Shown piece by piece: positions 38,526-44,646 of a stretch of 44,646 nucleotides of DNA. Source of the DNA: CAYGYG01 sp964354155 (GTDB lineage Bacteria; Hydrothermota; Tepidihabitantia; SM23-42; CAYGYG01); NCBI GenBank assembly GCA_964354155.1, contig CAYGYG010000021.1, forward strand, positions 1 through 44,646, in the 5' to 3' direction. The notes beneath the pieces were generated by a model, which saw only the letters and a program-made list of their open reading frames with translations, searched no databases and was not told the DNA's origin. The first letter of the stretch is position 1. Every line of letters begins with the position of its first letter. The position numbers and the translations under genes are program-made.

Positions 38526-38834
38526 ATGAGAAAGCGATTGCCGGAAACACAGTATCGCGGATCCCGGCTGTGTCGGGTGCTGGGCAACCCAACTGCGTAT
38601 CAGGTTCTGCATTGCCTGATGAGGCAGCCGAGGTCGCCTTCGGATCTGGCCGAAGAAATTGGTTTGTCAGTCCAGACTATTTCCGACACTCTGAGGAACC
38701 TGCGCAATGTCGATATTGTGCGTTATGATACGGTTAACAAGAACAAGATTTACTTCGTGAAAGACTCGACCCTGTTCTCGATCATAAAAGAGATCGAATG
38801 CTTTGTTGGACAGATGCGGTTGAAGAAATGGTAA
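38526..38834 (+). CDS. ArsR-like winged-helix regulator
   Basis: A 102-residue DNA-binding protein. Helix-turn-helix: NPTAYQVLHCLMRQPRSPSDLAEEIGLSVQTISDTLRNLRN, with VDIVRYDTVNKNKIYFVKD as the wing. No CVC-type metal site is visible, so it is not a classic arsenic/zinc sensor; a single Cys lies in the first helix and another near the end. The start is ATG 38526. It is alone in its transcript and faces a dyad in its own promoter. Downstream is a decayed sequence, then secA. Target unknown. Confidence 0.8.
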   Translation: MRKRLPETQYRGSRLCRVLGNPTAYQVLHCLMRQPRSPSDLAEEIGLSVQTISDTLRNLRNVDIVRYDTVNKNKIYFVKDSTLFSIIKEIECFVGQMRLKKW

Positions 38835-38863
38835 GGGGATCTCGAGCGGTATCTGCCTGAAAA

Positions 38864-38935
38864 CTATTCCAGCCCGATAGGTTTCTTGATGACTGAGTTA
38901 TTCTCGGTTTCGAGTCTCAAGAAATAGACGCCAGG
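38864..38935 (-). pseudogene. Remnant of a C-terminal sorting domain
   Basis: The minus strand reads 23 codons, PGVYFLRLETENNSV then IKKPIGLE and a stop, exactly the last strands of the type-A sorting domain found on the secreted proteins here. Upstream (towards 38960) the frame becomes proline/serine-rich and runs into the secA promoter, so the rest of the gene is gone. It is a relic of a lost cargo gene. Confidence 0.7.
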
Positions 38936-38960
38936 GCGAGGGGAGGAGGGGCGTAAGCCC

Positions 38961-38988
38961 TTGACATGGCAAGAAATGCGGATACAAT
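38961..38988 (+). promoter_or_regulatory. Promoter of secA
   Basis: TTGACA (38961-38966) and TACAAT (38983-38988), 16 bp apart. An in-frame ATG at 38966 is inside this promoter and cannot be the start. Transcription near 38995 leaves about ten bases before ATG 39005. Confidence 0.75.
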
Positions 38989-39004
38989 TCCTTCAGAGCA
39001 TTTG

Positions 39005-41977
<2,973 letters not shown>

Positions 41978-41991
41978 ACCAAGGATGAGTG

Positions 41992-43155
41992 ATGCAGCAA
42001 CTATCGCTATTTGAAGAGCTCCTGCGGGAGGAGCGGGAGACCCACTGGCTGCGGTTCGAAGGGGGTAACGGCCCGAGAGCGGTCTACAACGGCCAGGAGG
42101 TCATCAACTTTTCGTCTTTCAACTACTTGGGCCTGGCCAACCATCCGCGGGTTATCGAAGCCATGAAAGAAGCGCTCGAGAAGTACGGTGGGGACGTGGT
42201 GGCCCCCCGCTCGGCCGGCGGCAATACCTATCTCCACCAGATGCTCGAGGAGAGGCTGGCCGAGTTCAAGAAGCTTGATTCCGTACTCCTGTTCCCCTCC
42301 GACATTTCCGGCGCCTTTGCCGTCTTCTCATTTTTCTTGGGTGGTACCGATCTCTTGATGATGGATGAGCTGAGCAGTAAGAAGATATACAAGTTTGTCG
42401 GTGCGAACCTTAAAGTATTTCCGCACAAGGACCTGGCTAAGGCCCGGGCGATTCTGGAAAAGAGCGACGAAAGCCGGAAGCGCATCTTTCTGGGCGAGAG
42501 TGTTTTCGAGATGGAGGGCGACATCTTTCCCTTCAACGAGCTGGCCGGCGACATCAAGGCGCACCGGATGGTGCTGGTCGTCGACGACACCAACGGACTG
42601 GGCATCTTAGGACGTAACGGCCGCGGCGTGGTCGACCATTTTAACCTCTACGGTCAGGTGGACATCGACCTGGGCTCGCTGGCCCGGGCCTTTGGCGCCC
42701 AGGTCGGATACGTCGGCGGCGTTAGAGCGCTGACCACGTACCTCCTGGAGCACTCACCCTTCTTTTCCATGCCGACCGCACCGTCACCCATTGCCGTCGC
42801 CGCGGCCTTGACCGCACTCGAGGTCGTAAAGGAGGAGACGGTCCTGGTTGAGCGCCTCTGGCAGAATGCCAAGTACTTCAGGACGAGCCTAAGACAGATC
42901 GGCCTCAATACGGGAATGTGTCAGACCCCGATCATACCTATTATCGTCGAAGAAGATTCGACGGCACGAGTTTTCTCGGACCGACTCTTTGAAAGAGGGG
43001 TGTACGTGCCGTGCTTTGTCTCGCCTTTTGTGCCGCAGGGACGGGCACGTCTCAGAGCGGTCGTAACCGCGGTCCATACGAAAGAGGATTTGAACCGGGC
43101 GCTGGATACAATCGAGGCGGTAGGGAAAGAGTTGAGGGTGTGTCCCGGCTCGTAG
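41992..43155 (+). CDS. Alpha-oxoamine synthase-like protein lacking the PLP lysine
   Basis: A 387-residue homologue of 2-amino-3-ketobutyrate CoA ligase/serine palmitoyltransferase. NFSSFNYLGLANHP, GNTYLHQMLEERLAEF and AAVVTAVHT-like ends align well with KBL. Yet the PLP-binding TGTLGKALG becomes LGSLARAFG with Arg232 instead of Lys, the DDSH motif is DDTN (His to Asn201), and the NHASIIDG loop with its ring-stacking His is shortened away. It should not form the internal aldimine. Start is ATG 41992 with AAGGA. A pseudo-enzyme with structural or regulatory role is likely; it follows secA by 14 bases. Confidence 0.85.
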   Translation: MQQLSLFEELLREERETHWLRFEGGNGPRAVYNGQEVINFSSFNYLGLANHPRVIEAMKEALEKYGGDVVAPRSAGGNTYLHQMLEERLAEFKKLDSVLLFPSDISGAFAVFSFFLGGTDLLMMDELSSKKIYKFVGANLKVFPHKDLAKARAILEKSDESRKRIFLGESVFEMEGDIFPFNELAGDIKAHRMVLVVDDTNGLGILGRNGRGVVDHFNLYGQVDIDLGSLARAFGAQVGYVGGVRALTTYLLEHSPFFSMPTAPSPIAVAAALTALEVVKEETVLVERLWQNAKYFRTSLRQIGLNTGMCQTPIIPIIVEEDSTARVFSDRLFERGVYVPCFVSPFVPQGRARLRAVVTAVHTKEDLNRALDTIEAVGKELRVCPGS

Positions 43156-43179
43156 GGGCGGGCAGAAAAGGTCGGGATT

Positions 43180-44646
43180 ATGCTCCCAGAATTCGCCGCA
43201 CCTAAAACGCGAGCCCTCTGTCAGAAAGGCGAGTTCCGGAGGACGAGAAGGATAGGGTTTCCTGTGCTGCTGCTGCTGATCGCGCCTCTGTTTTCTCAGC
43301 CCCAGACCGATAGCGTCCTGGTTTTCTATTCACCGGATTGCCGCTACTGCAAATACATGCTGGGCGAGTTTCTGCCCGGAATCGAGAAGGACTTCGACAT
43401 CAGGATCCAGACCTTCAACGTCGACATCGCCAAGAACCTGTACTTTCTCGAGAAGCTGGAAGAGAACGTCAAGGAAGTCGGGGATGAACTGCCGGCGGTC
43501 TTTTTCAAAGACTCGGTCATCTACGGGTCGGAAAGGATATTCAAAGAGCTTCGTGATATCATAGAGAAATACCGGAGTGACGCGAAGCATTACCTCACGT
43601 ATTTCACGAAGGCGGGCTGCCGCGAGTGCAGCCGGGTTGATAATATATTGAAGGTCTTGGCGCGTGAGCATCCGACGGTCGTGATCCACAGCTACAATCT
43701 CAACCTTAAGGAGAACAAGCTGCTGGCCGAGGCCATCAGTCAAAGCCTTGGTGTGCCGGAGCAAGACCGGCTGGTCGCGCCGACGGTGTTTCTGGGCAAT
43801 GAGTACTATGTCAAGGGCGCTATTAAGCTGTCGGCTCTCGAAGAGGCCTTGACGCGCCATGCATTCGGCAGTCCGGACTTAGCCGCAACCTATCCTGACA
43901 TTGGGGCACGGACCGAGCAGTCCATCATCCACCGGTTTTCCGCCCTCGGCCTGGCCGCGGTTGCCGGCGCCGGGCTGCTCGATGGCATCAATCCTTGTGC
44001 TTTTGCGACGATAGTTTTCTTTGTCAGCTACCTGGTTTTCGCCGGGCGCCGGAGAAGAGACATTGTCGTGATGAGTATCTGCTTCGTAGTTGCCGTTTTT
44101 CTGGCATACTTTGTGATCGGTCTGGGATTCTACCAGGCGCTGTCGTTCGCGGCCGGCTTCAAAACGGTGGCCCGGATTATCTTTATCGGGTTTGGCGTAT
44201 TCGCGTTCGTGCTCGGTGCGGTGAGCATTTTTGACTTTGTCAAGGCGGCGCAGGGCAAGCTCGGGGAGATGAAGCTGCAACTGCCGCATACGGTCAAGCA
44301 GAAGATCCATGAGACGATCAAGGAGAAGACGGGCCGTCTTGGAATCGGCGTTGGGGCATTCGTGGTCGGCGTGCTCATTTCACTCTTTGAGTTTGGGTGC
44401 ACCGGTCAGGTCTACCTGCCGACGATAACATATGTGGTTTCAAATCCCGCGCTGCGTCCCAGGGCGATTGGCCTTCTTGTCTTGTACAATGTGATGTTCA
44501 TCCTGCCTTTGATTGTGATCAGCCTGATGGGGGTAGCATTCTCAAGCGAGAAGGTGGGGCAGTTCCTGAAAGATCGAATCGCCGCGATCAAAATCCTTAC
44601 CGCCCTGCTGTTTTTCGCATTGGGGCTGCTGTTGGTTTTCTTTTCC
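43180..44646 (+). CDS. Tandem thioredoxin-like plus CcdA/DsbD-type membrane protein, 3' truncated by window
   Basis: 489 codons are open to the last base, so the gene continues beyond. A basic n-region and hydrophobic stretch (RRTRRIGFPVLLLLIAPLFS) form a signal. Two thioredoxin-like segments follow, each with a CXXC: YSPDCRYCKYM (about residue 55) and FTKAGCRECSRV (about 150). Then a polytopic CcdA/DsbD-type domain, with NPCAFATIVFF in its first helix and FGCTGQVYLPTI later, the cysteine pair that passes electrons across the membrane. It could reduce extracytoplasmic disulfides or cytochrome partners. ATG 43180 is used; GTG 43264, at the start of the hydrophobic core, is an alternative. Confidence 0.85.
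   Translation, partial: MLPEFAAPKTRALCQKGEFRRTRRIGFPVLLLLIAPLFSQPQTDSVLVFYSPDCRYCKYMLGEFLPGIEKDFDIRIQTFNVDIAKNLYFLEKLEENVKEVGDELPAVFFKDSVIYGSERIFKELRDIIEKYRSDAKHYLTYFTKAGCRECSRVDNILKVLAREHPTVVIHSYNLNLKENKLLAEAISQSLGVPEQDRLVAPTVFLGNEYYVKGAIKLSALEEALTRHAFGSPDLAATYPDIGARTEQSIIHRFSALGLAAVAGAGLLDGINPCAFATIVFFVSYLVFAGRRRRDIVVMSICFVVAVFLAYFVIGLGFYQALSFAAGFKTVARIIFIGFGVFAFVLGAVSIFDFVKAAQGKLGEMKLQLPHTVKQKIHETIKEKTGRLGIGVGAFVVGVLISLFEFGCTGQVYLPTITYVVSNPALRPRAIGLLVLYNVMFILPLIVISLMGVAFSSEKVGQFLKDRIAAIKILTALLFFALGLLLVFFS

Noticed and set aside
38966..39004. Upstream ATG (38966) as secA start
   Set aside because: This ATG overlaps the -35 box of the secA promoter; ATG 39005 fits both the promoter and the usual SecA N-terminus.

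Overview
The window looks like a chromosomal segment of an anaerobic, uncultured bacterium, plausibly FCB-related; candidate phylum WOR-3 (Stahlbacteria) is my best guess, not a proven assignment. Grounds are an oxygen-independent class III ribonucleotide reductase, several secreted proteins ending in a type-IX-secretion-like C-terminal domain, a PorV/PorQ-like barrel, a ferredoxin-type homocysteine-synthesis pair, and a SecA with large insertions. Most genes are moderately GC-rich; the M6 metalloprotease gene is visibly AT-richer. I see no phage, transposase, CRISPR array or rRNA.

Layout: (1) 1-4.2 kb: a selenocysteine tRNA behind a consensus promoter, then on the minus strand a beta-propeller surface protein interrupted by one in-frame TGA, a DUF167 gene, and a UPF0280 + NIL/ferredoxin pair known from sulfide-to-homocysteine assimilation. 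(2) 4.2-9.8 kb: a minus-strand cluster of secreted proteins (propeller, M23-like, lipoprotein, M6 protease). (3) 10.2-13.5 kb: cobalamin-dependent methionine synthase and MTHFR, which could consume the homocysteine made by the first pair. (4) 13.46-13.85 kb: an island of hairpins with a 55-bp repeat in two copies. (5) 13.9-18.6 kb, minus: nrdR-nrdD-lipoprotein-MFS, with NrdR-box-like sites on its promoter. (6) 18.7-22.7 kb, minus: transglutaminase-like protein plus an ABC exporter. (7) 22.9-25.4 kb: rpsP-khpA-trmD-rplS-rnhB-yraN, with rimM missing. (8) 25.5-29.6 kb: small proteins, an M14 carboxypeptidase, pyruvoyl arginine decarboxylase, tRNA-Ala and YwbE. (9) 29.9-37.2 kb: an HEXXH/propeller/barrel protein, a QueG-like protein, FSA-type transaldolase, HtrA and PurB. 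(10) 37.2-44.6 kb: PorV-like barrel, ArsR-type regulator, a decayed sorting-domain tail, SecA, an alpha-oxoamine-synthase-like protein lacking its PLP lysine, and a thioredoxin-CcdA protein running off the end.

Two themes cross the window. Promoters are strikingly uniform: 14 of the 16 two-box promoters I could read have a TTGAC-type -35 box and a -10 box exactly 16 bp apart, and several lie so close to the start codon that the mRNA must be leaderless or nearly so (metH, rpsP, secA, the regulator, the propeller gene). This corrects several start codons. Second, the longer intergenic spaces are filled with degenerate short-period repeats and hairpins. No single gene cluster is clearly a new system. 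The best leads are the leaderless promoter architecture, the pseudo-enzyme-like AOS protein, the QueG-like protein without its catalytic Asp, the in-frame TGA near selC, and two structured non-coding elements.
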